Part shown: positions 36,125 through 44,756 of the stretch, piece after piece | Layout: every line of letters starts with the position of its first letter | How positions within the stretch are numbered: the stretch's first letter is position 1 | Source: Flaviramulus basaltis | Lineage (GTDB): Bacteria; Bacteroidota; Bacteroidia; Flavobacteriales; Flavobacteriaceae | NCBI RefSeq assembly: GCF_900114265.1 | Contig: NZ_FPKV01000001.1 | Span: 620,001 to 684,000, forward strand | Direction: 5' to 3' | DNA length: 64,000 nt | Notes under the pieces: generated by a model | Told to the model about the DNA's origin: nothing | What the model saw: only the letters and a program-made list of their open reading frames with translations | The model's database searches: none | Position numbers and translations under genes: made by a program

Positions 36125-37260
36125 CCCAAAGCTTGCTTTAAATCGACAATTAAATCTTCAATATCTTCAATACCTACACTAAGTCTAATTAAAGAATCTA
36201 CAACACCTGTTTTTTCACGTTCCTCTTTTGGTATGCTTGCATGCGTCATACTTGCTGGATGACCACATAATGACTCAACACCACCTAAAGACTCTGCTAA
36301 AGTAAATACTTTTAAATTTTCGATAGTTTTTATAGCTTCTTCGTAATTATTTCCCTTTGTAGTAAATGATATCATACCTCCAAAATCTTTCATTTGGCTT
36401 TTTGCAATCTCATGATTTGGATGATTTACAAAACCAGGCCAATAAACGTTTTCAATTTTAGGATGCTTAACTAAAAACTCTGCAATAGCTTTTCCATTTT
36501 CACAGTGGCGTTGCATTCTAACATGTAACGTTTTTATGCCTCTTAACACTAAAAAACTATCTTGAGGACCACAAATAGCGCCACTAGCATTTTGAATGAA
36601 ATATAATCTATTTGCTAAATCTTTATCTTTTACTATTAAAGCGCCCATAACTGCATCACTATGTCCGCCAAGGTATTTTGTAGCAGAATGCATCACAATA
36701 TCCGCGCCTAAATCCAATGGTTTTTGTAGGTATGGCGTTGCAAAAGTATTATCGACAGCTAACAATATATTATTAGCTTTTGCAATTTTTGAAGCTGCTT
36801 TAATATCAATAATATTCATCATAGGGTTTGTTGGTGTTTCAACCCAAATAAGCTTAGTATTCTTATTTACAAAAGTCTCAATATTTGATGCTTCTTGCAT
36901 GCCAATAAAGTGAAACTTAATTCCGAAATCTTGAAATATCTTAGTAAACAATCTAAAAGAACCTCCGTATAAATCGTTAGTAGAAATAACCTCATCACCA
37001 GGTTTTAAGAGCTTTATTATAGCATCAATTGCCGCAAGTCCTGAACCAAATGCGAGTCCATAATTACCGTTTTCAATGCTTGCAAAAGCATTTTCTAAAG
37101 CATTTCTAGTTGGGTTATGCGTTCTTGAATACTCGTACCCTTTATGTCCACCAGGTGTGGTTTGTGCATAAGTAGATGTTTGATATATTGGCGGCATTAC
37201 TGCTCCATAAGCCTTATCATGTTCTTGTCCGCCGTGAATTACTTTAGTGTTAAATTTCAT
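36121..37260 (-). CDS. metB: Cystathionine gamma-synthase-type PLP enzyme
   Basis: 379 residues from the ATG at 37260. The frame opens earlier (37314), but a -7 box at 37279-37286 lies between, so the upstream ATG would not be on the message. It is a Cys/Met metabolism PLP-dependent enzyme: YEYSRTHNPTRNALE, the Asp-bearing AVDNTFATPYLQKPL and the PLP lysine in MHSATKYLGGHSD are clear. Such enzymes join O-acyl-homoserine and cysteine, or split cystathionine. The choice between MetB, MetC and a gamma-lyase role cannot be made from sequence alone. No other methionine gene is adjacent. Confidence 0.88.
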   Translation of the reverse strand: MKFNTKVIHGGQEHDKAYGAVMPPIYQTSTYAQTTPGGHKGYEYSRTHNPTRNALENAFASIENGNYGLAFGSGLAAIDAIIKLLKPGDEVISTNDLYGGSFRLFTKIFQDFGIKFHFIGMQEASNIETFVNKNTKLIWVETPTNPMMNIIDIKAASKIAKANNILLAVDNTFATPYLQKPLDLGADIVMHSATKYLGGHSDAVMGALIVKDKDLANRLYFIQNASGAICGPQDSFLVLRGIKTLHVRMQRHCENGKAIAEFLVKHPKIENVYWPGFVNHPNHEIAKSQMKDFGGMISFTTKGNNYEEAIKTIENLKVFTLAESLGGVESLCGHPASMTHASIPKEEREKTGVVDSLIRLSVGIEDIEDLIVDLKQALG

Positions 37261-37278
37261 TTTTAAATTGAATTTATA

Positions 37279-37286
37279 CAAATGTA
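37279..37286 (-). promoter_or_regulatory. -7 box of the cystathionine synthase gene
   Basis: TACATTTG on the minus strand, an exact TAnnTTTG match 18 bases before the chosen start. It rules against the longer reading frame start. Confidence 0.65.
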
Positions 37287-37318
37287 AGTTATAATTCGGT
37301 GTATTCAAATGCAATAAT

Positions 37319-37326
37319 TACCTTTA
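37319..37326 (+). promoter_or_regulatory. -7 box of the RsiV-like lipoprotein gene
   Basis: TACCTTTA, 22 bases before the ATG; back to back with the metB promoter. Confidence 0.45.
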
Positions 37327-37348
37327 ATGTTGGTTAATAAATTTACTT

Positions 37349-38068
37349 ATGCTACACAAAAAACACCTTATAATTATTTGCTCATTTTTCTTTTTTATAG
37401 CCTGTAAAGAGGAGTTAAAAACATCTTTTACAGAAATTGATATTTCTACTGAAGACAACGAGATAGTTGAAATAAATATCCCAAAAGCTATTGGAAACAA
37501 AGCTATAGCTGATAAAATAAATTCAGAAATTCAAAAATCAATAATAGCCGCATTACATATTGGAGATCCAGACAAAATCACTTCAAAATCTATTGAAGAA
37601 AGTATTATTTCCTTTAACAAAGAATTCATCACTTTTAAAACTGATTTCCCAGAAACAGTTCCAGAATGGGAAGCACAAATTGATGGTGAAGTTATGTTTC
37701 AATCATCAGAAATTACAAGTATAGCTATTACTTCTTATACTAATACTGGTGGCGCTCATGGTGCTTTGCATATTTCTTTTTTGAATTTTGAAACCGAAAC
37801 CGGTGAACTAATTAATAATAGTAAACTAATTAATAATATTGAAGCCTTTAAAGATTTTGCAAAACCTTATTTTGATGAAGCTTTAAAAGAAAATGACTTA
37901 GTTTTTGATACTGAAACCTTTGAGCTACCAACAAATATGGCGTACAGCGAAGAAGGCATTGTTTTGCTTTATAATACCTATGAAATTGCACCTTACTCTG
38001 TAGGTGTTATTGAGTTTGCAATCCCTTTTAATGAAGCTGAACCCTACTTAGTTTTTAATAGCCTTTAA
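37349..38068 (+). CDS. RsiV-like lipoprotein (DUF4163/DUF3298)
   Basis: 239 residues. A signal peptide with lipobox FFFIAC puts the lipidated Cys near residue 19. The mature part begins with a DUF4163-like domain (about 25-130) and continues into DUF3298 (TNTGGAHGALHISFLNFETETGELI). The C-terminal part ends ALPYSVGVIEFAIPF-like (here IAPYSVGVIEFAIPF). These two domains occur in the anti-sigma factor RsiV, which binds lysozyme, but no sigma factor gene is near, so an anti-sigma role is not supported here. Its last 21 bases overlap the convergent DinB-like gene. Confidence 0.75.
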   Translation: MLHKKHLIIICSFFFFIACKEELKTSFTEIDISTEDNEIVEINIPKAIGNKAIADKINSEIQKSIIAALHIGDPDKITSKSIEESIISFNKEFITFKTDFPETVPEWEAQIDGEVMFQSSEITSIAITSYTNTGGAHGALHISFLNFETETGELINNSKLINNIEAFKDFAKPYFDEALKENDLVFDTETFELPTNMAYSEEGIVLLYNTYEIAPYSVGVIEFAIPFNEAEPYLVFNSL

Positions 38069-38512
38069 AAGCGCCAAAACATAGCCATAATGAATCCCTT
38101 CATGTATTGTTACAAACTGTAATGCTTCATTAATATTTGTTAAGGTATTTCCTGTTGTAGAAACAGTGTATTCATTATAGGTTTTAAAAACACCTTTGCT
38201 ATAATCTTCCTTTGTTTTTTTTAAAGTAGAAAACAATAACTCTTGTATGTCGTTAACCTCATCTTGCGAAATATCTCCTTCTGGTTTTGTATCCTTTCTA
38301 TATTTATTAATCATTTCATCAGAAAGTGTAGATTCTAAACCCGACAACCTATAAGCTAGTAATTGTTGAGAAACCACAATATGAGCAATGTTCCAAATGA
38401 TATTATTATTGAATCCCTTCGGTATTTTATTTAAATCTTCTAGAGAATTATTATTAATTATTTTACTAAAAATACCTCTTGTATTATTTAAAACCTGAAA
38501 TGTAAAATCCAT
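38048..38512 (-). CDS. DinB-like four-helix protein
   Basis: 154 residues from the ATG at 38512. A longer frame opens at 38563, but the -7 box at 38530-38537 lies inside it. The protein is a DinB-type helical bundle: HIVVSQQLLAYRLSG carries one metal-ligand His and HEGIHYGYVLALL carries two more, the usual three-His site. DinB-family proteins are metal-dependent and often thiol-linked transferases; the substrate here is unknown. It ends convergently, overlapping the preceding gene by 21 bases. Confidence 0.75.
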   Translation of the reverse strand: MDFTFQVLNNTRGIFSKIINNNSLEDLNKIPKGFNNNIIWNIAHIVVSQQLLAYRLSGLESTLSDEMINKYRKDTKPEGDISQDEVNDIQELLFSTLKKTKEDYSKGVFKTYNEYTVSTTGNTLTNINEALQFVTIHEGIHYGYVLALLKAIKN

Positions 38513-38529
38513 ATTGCTTAATTTTTTGA

Positions 38530-38537
38530 TAAATATA
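38530..38537 (-). promoter_or_regulatory. -7 box of the DinB-like gene
   Basis: TATATTTA on the minus strand, 17 bases before the start codon at 38512. Confidence 0.45.
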
Positions 38538-38571
38538 GTTTTAATTTGTTTTTTAGAAACCATATCATAGA

Positions 38572-38928
38572 ATGAAAAAAGTATATTATTTAAAAACGTG
38601 TAGTACCTGTTTAAGAATTTTAAAGGAGTTAAACTTATCTTCTGAATTTGTTTTACAAGACATTAAAACTGAAGAAATAACTGTAAAGCAATTAGAGGAG
38701 ATGAAAGAACTTGCAGGAAGCTACGAAGCTCTTTTTAGCAAACGCTCTAAACTTTACAAGGAAATGGATTTGAAAAACCAAACTTTAAGTGAGCGAGATT
38801 ACAAACAATATATTTTAGAACATTACACTTTTTTAAGCAGACCTGTTATTCTTATTGATAATGAGATTTTTATAGGAAATTCTAAAAAAACAGTCGAGGC
38901 AGCTAAAAATCATATTGGGATTAGTTAA
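38572..38928 (+). CDS. ArsC/Spx-family thioredoxin-fold protein
   Basis: 118 residues of the ArsC/Spx/YffB family. The N-terminal KTCSTCLRIL holds a CxxC pair, and the C-terminal FLSRPVILID with IGNSKKTVEA is the family ending. No arsenic-resistance genes are near, so arsenate reduction is not implied; a thiol-redox or Spx-like role is as likely. The gene starts 60 bases from the divergent DinB-like gene. Confidence 0.75.
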   Translation: MKKVYYLKTCSTCLRILKELNLSSEFVLQDIKTEEITVKQLEEMKELAGSYEALFSKRSKLYKEMDLKNQTLSERDYKQYILEHYTFLSRPVILIDNEIFIGNSKKTVEAAKNHIGIS

Positions 38929-39045
38929 ATCTCTGTTAATAAAGGTAAATCAGTTAATATTCACATGAATTGAGATAACTATTATTACCAACTCAACGTA
39001 TATTTAATAAAACAAAATTAAGTTTAATTAAAAACAAAAAATATT

Positions 39046-39384
39046 ATGAGTAATAACGGAAATACAGTTTTAGGCATATTAGCAGGAACCGCAATTGGGG
39101 CAGCATTAGGAATTCTTTTTGCTCCAGATAAAGGAAGCAGCACAAGACAAAAACTTAGTGATGAAGCACTATTAGCTAAACAAAAAATAGCCGAAACCGC
39201 TATAGACTTAAAAGACAGAGTCGTTTCTACTGCATCAACTCAAAAGCAAACTTTAGATGAACAAGTAGAATCTATAGTATCCAATGCGAGTTATAAAGCA
39301 GACGACATTATTACGTCTCTTGAGAATAAGTTGAAAGACTTAAAAATGAAAAACAAACAATTACAAAAAGATAAAATAGCTTAA
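39046..39384 (+). CDS. YtxH-domain protein
   Basis: 112 residues. An N-terminal Gly/Ala-rich membrane segment ([23 protein letters not shown]) followed by a charged helical tail is the YtxH pattern, often stress-induced. The gene is the first of three small co-directed genes; the next start is directly after its stop. It probably anchors a cytoplasmic helical domain to the inner membrane. Function unknown. Confidence 0.75.
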   Translation: MSNNGNTVLGILAGTAIGAALGILFAPDKGSSTRQKLSDEALLAKQKIAETAIDLKDRVVSTASTQKQTLDEQVESIVSNASYKADDIITSLENKLKDLKMKNKQLQKDKIA

Positions 39385-39732
39385 ATGAGATTAGTTGATT
39401 CTATAAATGACACGAACTCAAAAGCAAAAGAAGTAGGAGAAAAATATTTAAAAACTTCCTACGAATATTATAAGCTTAAAATCTTCCAACAGTTAACAAT
39501 ATCTGTTAGTTTGGTTTTTAAAGCCTTTGCGATTGGTGCTTTACTTTTATTAGGTATCGTTTTTTTAGCAATAGCTTTAGCTATTTTAATTGGTGAAAGT
39601 TTAGATAATTACGCACTAGGCTTTTTATGGGTTGGATTCATATTTTTAATTTTATCACTAATTGTTTTTCTTTTTAGAAAGCATTTAAACAATCTTATAA
39701 TTAAAAAATTATCAAAAACCTTTTTTAACTAA
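39385..39732 (+). CDS. Small membrane protein of holin superfamily III / DUF1469 type
   Basis: 115 residues with a helical N-terminal part and two long membrane segments (about 51-75 and 80-97: FAIGALLLLGIVFLAIALAI and LGFLWVGFIFLILSLIVF). This fits the Actinobacterial holin-superfamily III/DUF1469 group. No phage genes surround it; in chromosomes it often pairs with YtxH-type genes. It starts on the base after the YtxH stop, so the two are one operon. Confidence 0.7.
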   Translation: MRLVDSINDTNSKAKEVGEKYLKTSYEYYKLKIFQQLTISVSLVFKAFAIGALLLLGIVFLAIALAILIGESLDNYALGFLWVGFIFLILSLIVFLFRKHLNNLIIKKLSKTFFN

Positions 39733-39734
39733 TT

Positions 39735-39935
39735 ATGAAAACTTACAATAATTCAGAAACTATAGAACGTGAATTAAAAATTCTCGATTTAGAACGTCAA
39801 ATTGCTTTGGAAGAATTTAAAGTGGTTAAAGAGGCTTATAAAGAAGATTTAAAACCACTTAACTGGATTCAATCTGGTTTTAAAATGGCTAGCAAGTTTG
39901 GGGTTATGCTACTGGCAAAGAAAATACTTAAATAG
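39735..39935 (+). CDS. Small helical protein following the YtxH/holin pair
   Basis: 66 residues, mostly charged helix (IERELKILDLERQIALEEF) with a C-terminal hydrophobic part (MASKFGVMLLAKKIL). It may correspond to DUF6327. It begins two bases after the previous stop, so it is the third gene of the operon. Probably membrane-peripheral; function unknown. Confidence 0.65.
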   Translation: MKTYNNSETIERELKILDLERQIALEEFKVVKEAYKEDLKPLNWIQSGFKMASKFGVMLLAKKILK

Positions 39936-39956
39936 CTTATTTTATTTATTAAAAAC

Positions 39957-39988
39957 AAAAAAGTCTAACATTTCTGTTAGACTTTTTT
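39957..39988. terminator. Bidirectional terminator between the YtxH operon and tRNA-Asn
   Basis: AAGTCTAACA and TGTTAGACTT form the stem around TTTC, flanked by A and T runs on either side. It serves the plus-strand operon and the minus-strand tRNA. Confidence 0.85.
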
Positions 39989-39990
39989 TG

Positions 39991-40064
39991 CTCCTTCTCT
40001 TGGGCTCGAACCAAGGACCCTCTGATTAACAGTCAGATGCTCTAACCAACTGAGCTAAGAAGGA
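39991..40064 (-). tRNA. tRNA-Asn (GTT)
   Basis: 74 bases on the minus strand. Acceptor stem TCCTTCT/AGAAGGA with discriminator G, D-arm AGCTCAGTTGGTTAGAGC, anticodon loop CTGTTAA with anticodon GTT, and T-arm GGTTCGAGCC all fit. The 3' CCA is not encoded. A -7 box at 40089-40096 can drive it and a terminator follows at once. Confidence 0.97.
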
Positions 40065-40088
40065 ATGTGTTTTTCGCCTTAGCGAGCG

Positions 40089-40096
40089 CAAATATA
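40089..40096 (-). promoter_or_regulatory. -7 box of tRNA-Asn
   Basis: TATATTTG on the minus strand, an exact TAnnTTTG match 24 bases before the mature tRNA. Confidence 0.5.
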
Positions 40097-40136
40097 TATA
40101 TATTTTTATTTACTGCAAACTTAATTTTAAAAAAAT

Positions 40137-41483
40137 TTATCCAAAAATAGCTTTATAAATATCATTACCGTTTGCAAACAAAACTAAAGCTATTAAAATA
40201 AAGAATCCAACCATTTGTGCATACTCCATAAATTTATCTCCTGGTTTTCTTCCAGAAATCATTTCATATAATAAAAACATCACATGACCACCATCTAATG
40301 CTGGTATAGGTAATAAGTTTACAACCCCTAACATAATAGATAAAAATGCGGTAATATTCCAAAAGTACTGCCAATTCCAAACGCTTGGAAAAATATCATA
40401 AATGGCTTTAAAGCCACCAACACCTTTATAGGCGCCTGTACTTGGTGTGAAAATGGCTCCTAATTGATCCCAGTAAGAAACTATTCTATCTTTTGCCTTT
40501 TTTAAACCAACTGGAAAAGATTCAAAAAAACCATACTTTTTTGATTCAAATTTATAATATCCTAAAGCTTCTAAAGTTTCCGGTGTAGAATTAGAGGCAT
40601 AAACCAAACCTAACTTACCTTCATTGCTAATTTTTAAAGGAACATTTATTTCAGCTTTATCTCTTAAAACTTTAGCAGCGACCTCTTGTCCTTTAAATTT
40701 TTCTAATCCTAACTTAACCTCATCTGCATATTTAGTTTCAAAATCATTTAAACCAAAAATAATATCGCCTTTTTTAAGACCACTATTTTTATTAAATGAA
40801 GTATCTGGAACTTGTACAACTATAAAAGGCTCTCTTAATTCAATAAAATCCTTTTCTTTTGAATCTATTAATTGTGCGAGAAAATCTTCTGGAAATGTAA
40901 TGTTCGACTGTTCTCCATTTCTTTCAATGGTAATTTGTTTTCCAAACAATACTTTTTCAGGAAGTGCAGAAAAATTTTCAACTTTTTCTCCATCAACAGC
41001 AATAATTTTATCGCCTGTTAACAATCCTGCTTTGTTAGCCACAGTGTTTTCAATTAAAAAACCATCTGTAATATTTTCAACTGGTAAAAATTTATCTCCA
41101 TAAAAATAGCTCATCCCTATATAAATAAGAATTGCTAATAAGAAATTAACCGTAACACCACCTAACATAATAATTAAACGTTGCCACGCTGGTTTTGAAC
41201 GAAACTCCCAAGGTTGAGGCTCTTGTGCCATTTGCTCGGTATCCATGCTTTCATCAATCATACCCGATATTTTCACATAACCTCCTAATGGTAACCAACC
41301 TATGCCGTAAACGGTTTCGCCTATTTTCTTTTTAAATAATGAAAACTTAACATCAAAAAACAAGTAAAATTTCTCAACTCGCGTTTTAAAAGCTTTTGCA
41401 GGAATAAAATGCCCTAACTCGTGCAAAATAATTAGTAAAGAAAGACTCAGTAAAAACTGAGATATTTTTATAACAAACTCCAT
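40137..41483 (-). CDS. rseP: RIP-type site-2 protease RseP
   Basis: 448 residues from the ATG at 41483. A longer frame opens at 41516, but that ATG falls inside the promoter's -7 box. The zinc motif HELGH is at residues 21-25 within the first membrane helix. PDZ domains occupy the middle (about 130-330, with NKAGLLTGDKIIAVDGEKVE). The second zinc-ligand region is NLLPIPALDGGH near the C terminus, with final membrane helices. It cuts membrane-embedded anti-sigma factors and leftover signal peptides. It stands alone here. Confidence 0.95.
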   Translation of the reverse strand: MEFVIKISQFLLSLSLLIILHELGHFIPAKAFKTRVEKFYLFFDVKFSLFKKKIGETVYGIGWLPLGGYVKISGMIDESMDTEQMAQEPQPWEFRSKPAWQRLIIMLGGVTVNFLLAILIYIGMSYFYGDKFLPVENITDGFLIENTVANKAGLLTGDKIIAVDGEKVENFSALPEKVLFGKQITIERNGEQSNITFPEDFLAQLIDSKEKDFIELREPFIVVQVPDTSFNKNSGLKKGDIIFGLNDFETKYADEVKLGLEKFKGQEVAAKVLRDKAEINVPLKISNEGKLGLVYASNSTPETLEALGYYKFESKKYGFFESFPVGLKKAKDRIVSYWDQLGAIFTPSTGAYKGVGGFKAIYDIFPSVWNWQYFWNITAFLSIMLGVVNLLPIPALDGGHVMFLLYEMISGRKPGDKFMEYAQMVGFFILIALVLFANGNDIYKAIFG

Positions 41484-41513
41484 AGTATCTTCAATCAATT
41501 TTTTATAATCGCA

Positions 41514-41521
41514 CAAAAGTA
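41514..41521 (-). promoter_or_regulatory. -7 box of rseP promoter
   Basis: TACTTTTG on the minus strand, an exact match 30 bases before the chosen start codon; it overlaps the alternative ATG at 41516. Confidence 0.65.
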
Positions 41522-41619
41522 AGCTTTTAAACCAACTTTAAAAAAGACAATCAAATATTGCCAATGGATTTAACAATAATTTATGTGCCGTTTAAATTCT
41601 GCATAATTAAATTTCATTG

Positions 41620-41627
41620 TATTTTTG
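41620..41627 (+). promoter_or_regulatory. -7 box of the SCO gene
   Basis: TATTTTTG, an exact match 28 bases before the ATG at 41656; it overlaps an earlier in-frame TTG, which can be dismissed. Confidence 0.6.
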
Positions 41628-41655
41628 TTCATATTCAAAATTATACAGTTTTTTA

Positions 41656-42330
41656 ATGCTATCATTTTTTAAGGATTACAAAAAGTTTGCCATTGTTTTT
41701 GCAGTAATATCTATCATAATTATTGTATTAATTTACAATACTCTTAATGTTTACAAGCCTCTTAATATTTACCAGCCTGCTATGGTAAGTACAGAACTTG
41801 TTGATAGTACTATTCAATATCAAAAGAAATATCATAAAATAGCCGATTTTAGTCTTATTAATCAAAACGGAAAAACCATTACCCAAGAAGATTATAAGAA
41901 CAAGATTTATGTTGCCGATTTCTTTTTTACAACCTGCCAAACTATTTGTCCGATTATGACAGGTCACATGGCTGAAATTCAAGAAAAGATAATAAATGAT
42001 GACGAAGTGATGCTACTTTCTCATTCTGTAACTCCAAAAATTGATAGTGTCGCTCAATTAAAACGCTATGCAAAATTAAAAGGGGTTAATGACAGTAAAT
42101 GGAATTTGGTAACTGGTGATAAAAAACAAATATATGATCTTGCCCGAAAAAGTTACCTTGCTGTTAAGGATAATGAATATGGAGGTGAGTTTGATATGAT
42201 ACATACCGAAAATTTTATGCTAATTGATAAAAAACGACAAATACGTGGGTTTTATGATGGCACCAATGCAGAAGATATAGATAGACTTCTAGAAGACATT
42301 AAAATCCTTAAAAAAGAAGACTCCAAATAG
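41656..42330 (+). CDS. SCO1/SenC-family copper chaperone-like thioredoxin protein
   Basis: 224 residues. An N-terminal membrane anchor (about 11-27, FAIVFAVISIIIIVLIY) is followed by a thioredoxin fold with the copper/redox motif CQTIC (Cys94, Cys98) and the conserved His183 (MIHTENF). SCO proteins deliver copper to the CuA site of cytochrome oxidase or keep its cysteines reduced. All metal-binding residues are present. No oxidase genes are adjacent. The following gene is feoA with its own promoter. Confidence 0.9.
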   Translation: MLSFFKDYKKFAIVFAVISIIIIVLIYNTLNVYKPLNIYQPAMVSTELVDSTIQYQKKYHKIADFSLINQNGKTITQEDYKNKIYVADFFFTTCQTICPIMTGHMAEIQEKIINDDEVMLLSHSVTPKIDSVAQLKRYAKLKGVNDSKWNLVTGDKKQIYDLARKSYLAVKDNEYGGEFDMIHTENFMLIDKKRQIRGFYDGTNAEDIDRLLEDIKILKKEDSK

Positions 42331-42368
42331 TTTTTTAGCAACAATTTTTTTAGGCTGAATATTTACAT

Positions 42369-42376
42369 TACTTTTG
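42369..42376 (+). promoter_or_regulatory. -7 box of feoA-feoB
   Basis: TACTTTTG, an exact match 26 bases before the TTG start of feoA. Confidence 0.6.
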
Positions 42377-42402
42377 CTTCTTTAAAATCAATCTAAATAA
42401 GC

Positions 42403-42633
42403 TTGCAAGACACTTTAGCAAATTTAAAACGAGGCGAACACGCTATAATTAAAGATGTTTCATCTATTCATATTCCATTAAAATTACTAGAAATGGGATG
42501 TTTACCTGGCAATTCTGTAGAGCTTGTTCAATTAGCTCCTTTTCAAGATCCTATGTATTTAAATATAAATGGATCTCATTTAGCTATTAGAAAAGAAACG
42601 GCCTCTCATATTTTAATTGAAAAAATAGTATGA
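42403..42633 (+). CDS. feoA: FeoA-domain protein
   Basis: 76 residues from a TTG start that fits the promoter 26 bases upstream. It is a single SH3-like FeoA domain (GEHAIIKDVSS, LEMGCLPGNSVELVQ, LAIRKETASHILI). FeoA is a small cytosolic partner of the FeoB ferrous-iron transporter. Its stop overlaps the feoB start as ATGA. Confidence 0.9.
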   Translation: MQDTLANLKRGEHAIIKDVSSIHIPLKLLEMGCLPGNSVELVQLAPFQDPMYLNINGSHLAIRKETASHILIEKIV

Positions 42634-44729
42634 GTAAACAGATAAATGTTGCCTTAATAGGTAATCCAAATACCGGAAAAACTTCCGTTTTTAATGCTTT
42701 AACAGGGTTAAACCAAAAAGTTGGTAATTATCCTGGTATTACTGTAGAAAAAAAAGAAGGTATTTGCAAATTACCTCGAGGTGTTAAAGCACATATTATT
42801 GATTTACCGGGGACTTATAGTTTGAACGCATCATCACTTGATGAAAACGTTGTTATAGAGCTTCTCCTTAATAAAAATGATAAAGATTTTCCAGATATTG
42901 CTGTTGTTGTAAGTGATGTTGAAAACCTTAAACGAAACCTTTTACTTTTTACACAAATTAAAGATTTAGAAATCCCTACGCTCTTGGTTATTAACATGTC
43001 AGATCGTATGAATTATAAGGGTATTTCTTTAGATATTGACTATTTAGAAGAGCATCTCAAAACTAAAATAGCCTTAATAAGTACGCGTAAAAATTTAGGA
43101 ATTGATAATTTAAAAACCTTAATTGCTAATTATAAAGATATTTCCATTGAGCCTTGTTTAAATGCTTCAGAAATTGATAAAGAATACTTTGACAATTTAA
43201 GAAAAGCGTTCCCTAATCAATTATTATATAAACTTTGGTTAGTTATAACACAAGATGTAAACTTTGGAAAAACTGATAGAAAGGAAATTGATGCTGTCGC
43301 TAACTTCAAAACTAAAAGTAAAAGCGACCTAAAACGCTTACAGCAAAAGGAAACGATAAAACGTTATCAGTTTATAAATAATGTTCTTAAAGTTGGACAA
43401 ACCATTGATGCTTCTCAAGCTAAAGATTTACGTAGTAAATTAGATCGCGTTTTAACCCATAAAGTTTGGGGTTATGTTATTTTCTTTTTCATTTTACTTA
43501 CTATTTTTCAAGCTATTTACGATTGGTCCAGTATTCCAATGGACTTTATTGATAGCTCTTTTGCATCATTAAGCGAATGGACAAAAAATCAATTACCTAA
43601 AGGCGCTTTTACTAGTCTATTAGCAGAAGGTATTATACCAGGATTAGGTGGAATTGTGATTTTTATTCCGCAAATAGCCTTTTTATTTTTATTTATAGCC
43701 GTGCTTGAGGAAAGTGGATATATGAGTCGTGTTGTGTTTTTAATGGACAGAATTATGCGTCGTTTTGGATTAAGCGGAAAAAGTGTTGTGCCGCTTATAT
43801 CTGGTACAGCTTGTGCTATTCCAGCTATTATGGCAACCCGAAATATTGAAAGTTGGAAAGAGCGTTTAATAACTATTTTAGTAACACCGTTTACAACTTG
43901 TTCTGCAAGACTTCCTGTGTATTTAATAATTATCGCTTTAGTAATTCCAGATGGCCGTTTTTTTGGTTTAGGTTATCAAGCTTTAACCTTAATGCTTTTA
44001 TATCTTTTAGGGTTTGGCACAGCAATTATATCAGCATATATTCTCAATAAAGTATTAAAAATAAAAAGCAAAACATTTTTTGTTGTTGAAATGCCGAACT
44101 ATAAACTACCTCTTTTTAAAAATGTAGCTTTAACAGTGGTTGAAAAAACAAAATCATTTGTTTTTGGTGCAGGAAAAATCATTTTAGCAATATCCATTAT
44201 TCTATGGTTTTTAGCATCGTATGGTCCTGGCGAAGATTTTAATAATGCAGAAAATATTATTAAAACTGAATATGCTTCACAACAGTTATCAAATGATGAA
44301 TTGCAACAACATATTGCGTCATATAAATTAGAGCATTCCTTTATAGGAATAACTGGTCGTGCCATTGAACCAGCAATAAGACCTTTAGGTTACGATTGGA
44401 AAATTGGCATTGCTATTGTAAGCTCGTTTGCAGCACGTGAGGTTTTTGTTGGTACACTAGCCACTATTTATAGTGTTGGTAGCGACGAGGAAGAAACCAT
44501 AAAAAACAGAATGGCTGGAGAAGTAAACCCTATTTTGGGAGGTCCCCTATTTACGTTTGCTTCAGGAGTTTCTTTATTGTTATTTTATGCCTTCGCTATG
44601 CAATGTATGAGTACGCTTGCTGTAGTAAAACGTGAAACAAATACTTGGAAATGGCCTATTTTACAATTAGTCATTATGAGTGGTTTTGCGTATATTGTAG
44701 CTTTAATTGCTTTTCAATTTTTGAAATGA
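42630..44729 (+). CDS. feoB: Ferrous iron transport protein B, fused form
   Basis: 699 residues: N-terminal GTPase joined to a permease in the inner membrane. G1 is GNPNTGKTSVFNALTG (residues 10-25), G3 is DLPGTYSL and G4 is NMSD. The permease has two Gate regions, with SGTACAIPAIMATRNIE and FTTCSARLPVYLI carrying the Cys residues thought to form the ion path. It imports Fe(II). It is in an operon feoA-feoB-Cys-rich protein. It is distinct from the split FeoB encoded downstream on the other strand, whose matching motif reads CNGRWPTQ. Confidence 0.96.
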   Translation: MSKQINVALIGNPNTGKTSVFNALTGLNQKVGNYPGITVEKKEGICKLPRGVKAHIIDLPGTYSLNASSLDENVVIELLLNKNDKDFPDIAVVVSDVENLKRNLLLFTQIKDLEIPTLLVINMSDRMNYKGISLDIDYLEEHLKTKIALISTRKNLGIDNLKTLIANYKDISIEPCLNASEIDKEYFDNLRKAFPNQLLYKLWLVITQDVNFGKTDRKEIDAVANFKTKSKSDLKRLQQKETIKRYQFINNVLKVGQTIDASQAKDLRSKLDRVLTHKVWGYVIFFFILLTIFQAIYDWSSIPMDFIDSSFASLSEWTKNQLPKGAFTSLLAEGIIPGLGGIVIFIPQIAFLFLFIAVLEESGYMSRVVFLMDRIMRRFGLSGKSVVPLISGTACAIPAIMATRNIESWKERLITILVTPFTTCSARLPVYLIIIALVIPDGRFFGLGYQALTLMLLYLLGFGTAIISAYILNKVLKIKSKTFFVVEMPNYKLPLFKNVALTVVEKTKSFVFGAGKIILAISIILWFLASYGPGEDFNNAENIIKTEYASQQLSNDELQQHIASYKLEHSFIGITGRAIEPAIRPLGYDWKIGIAIVSSFAAREVFVGTLATIYSVGSDEEETIKNRMAGEVNPILGGPLFTFASGVSLLLFYAFAMQCMSTLAVVKRETNTWKWPILQLVIMSGFAYIVALIAFQFLK

Positions 44730-44756
44730 AAATGAATTAAATTCGACTAAATAATT

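Noticed and set aside
37349-38068. Anti-sigma factor RsiV
   Set aside because: The DUF4163/DUF3298 domains fit, but there is no sigma factor gene in the neighbourhood and the protein is a lipoprotein.
38572-38928. Arsenate reductase
   Set aside because: Family resemblance only; no arsenic transporter or regulator is nearby and the CxxC pair also fits Spx-type redox proteins.
39385-39732. Prophage holin
   Set aside because: The fold fits holin superfamily III, but no lysis, tail or integrase genes are near and the gene is in a YtxH operon.
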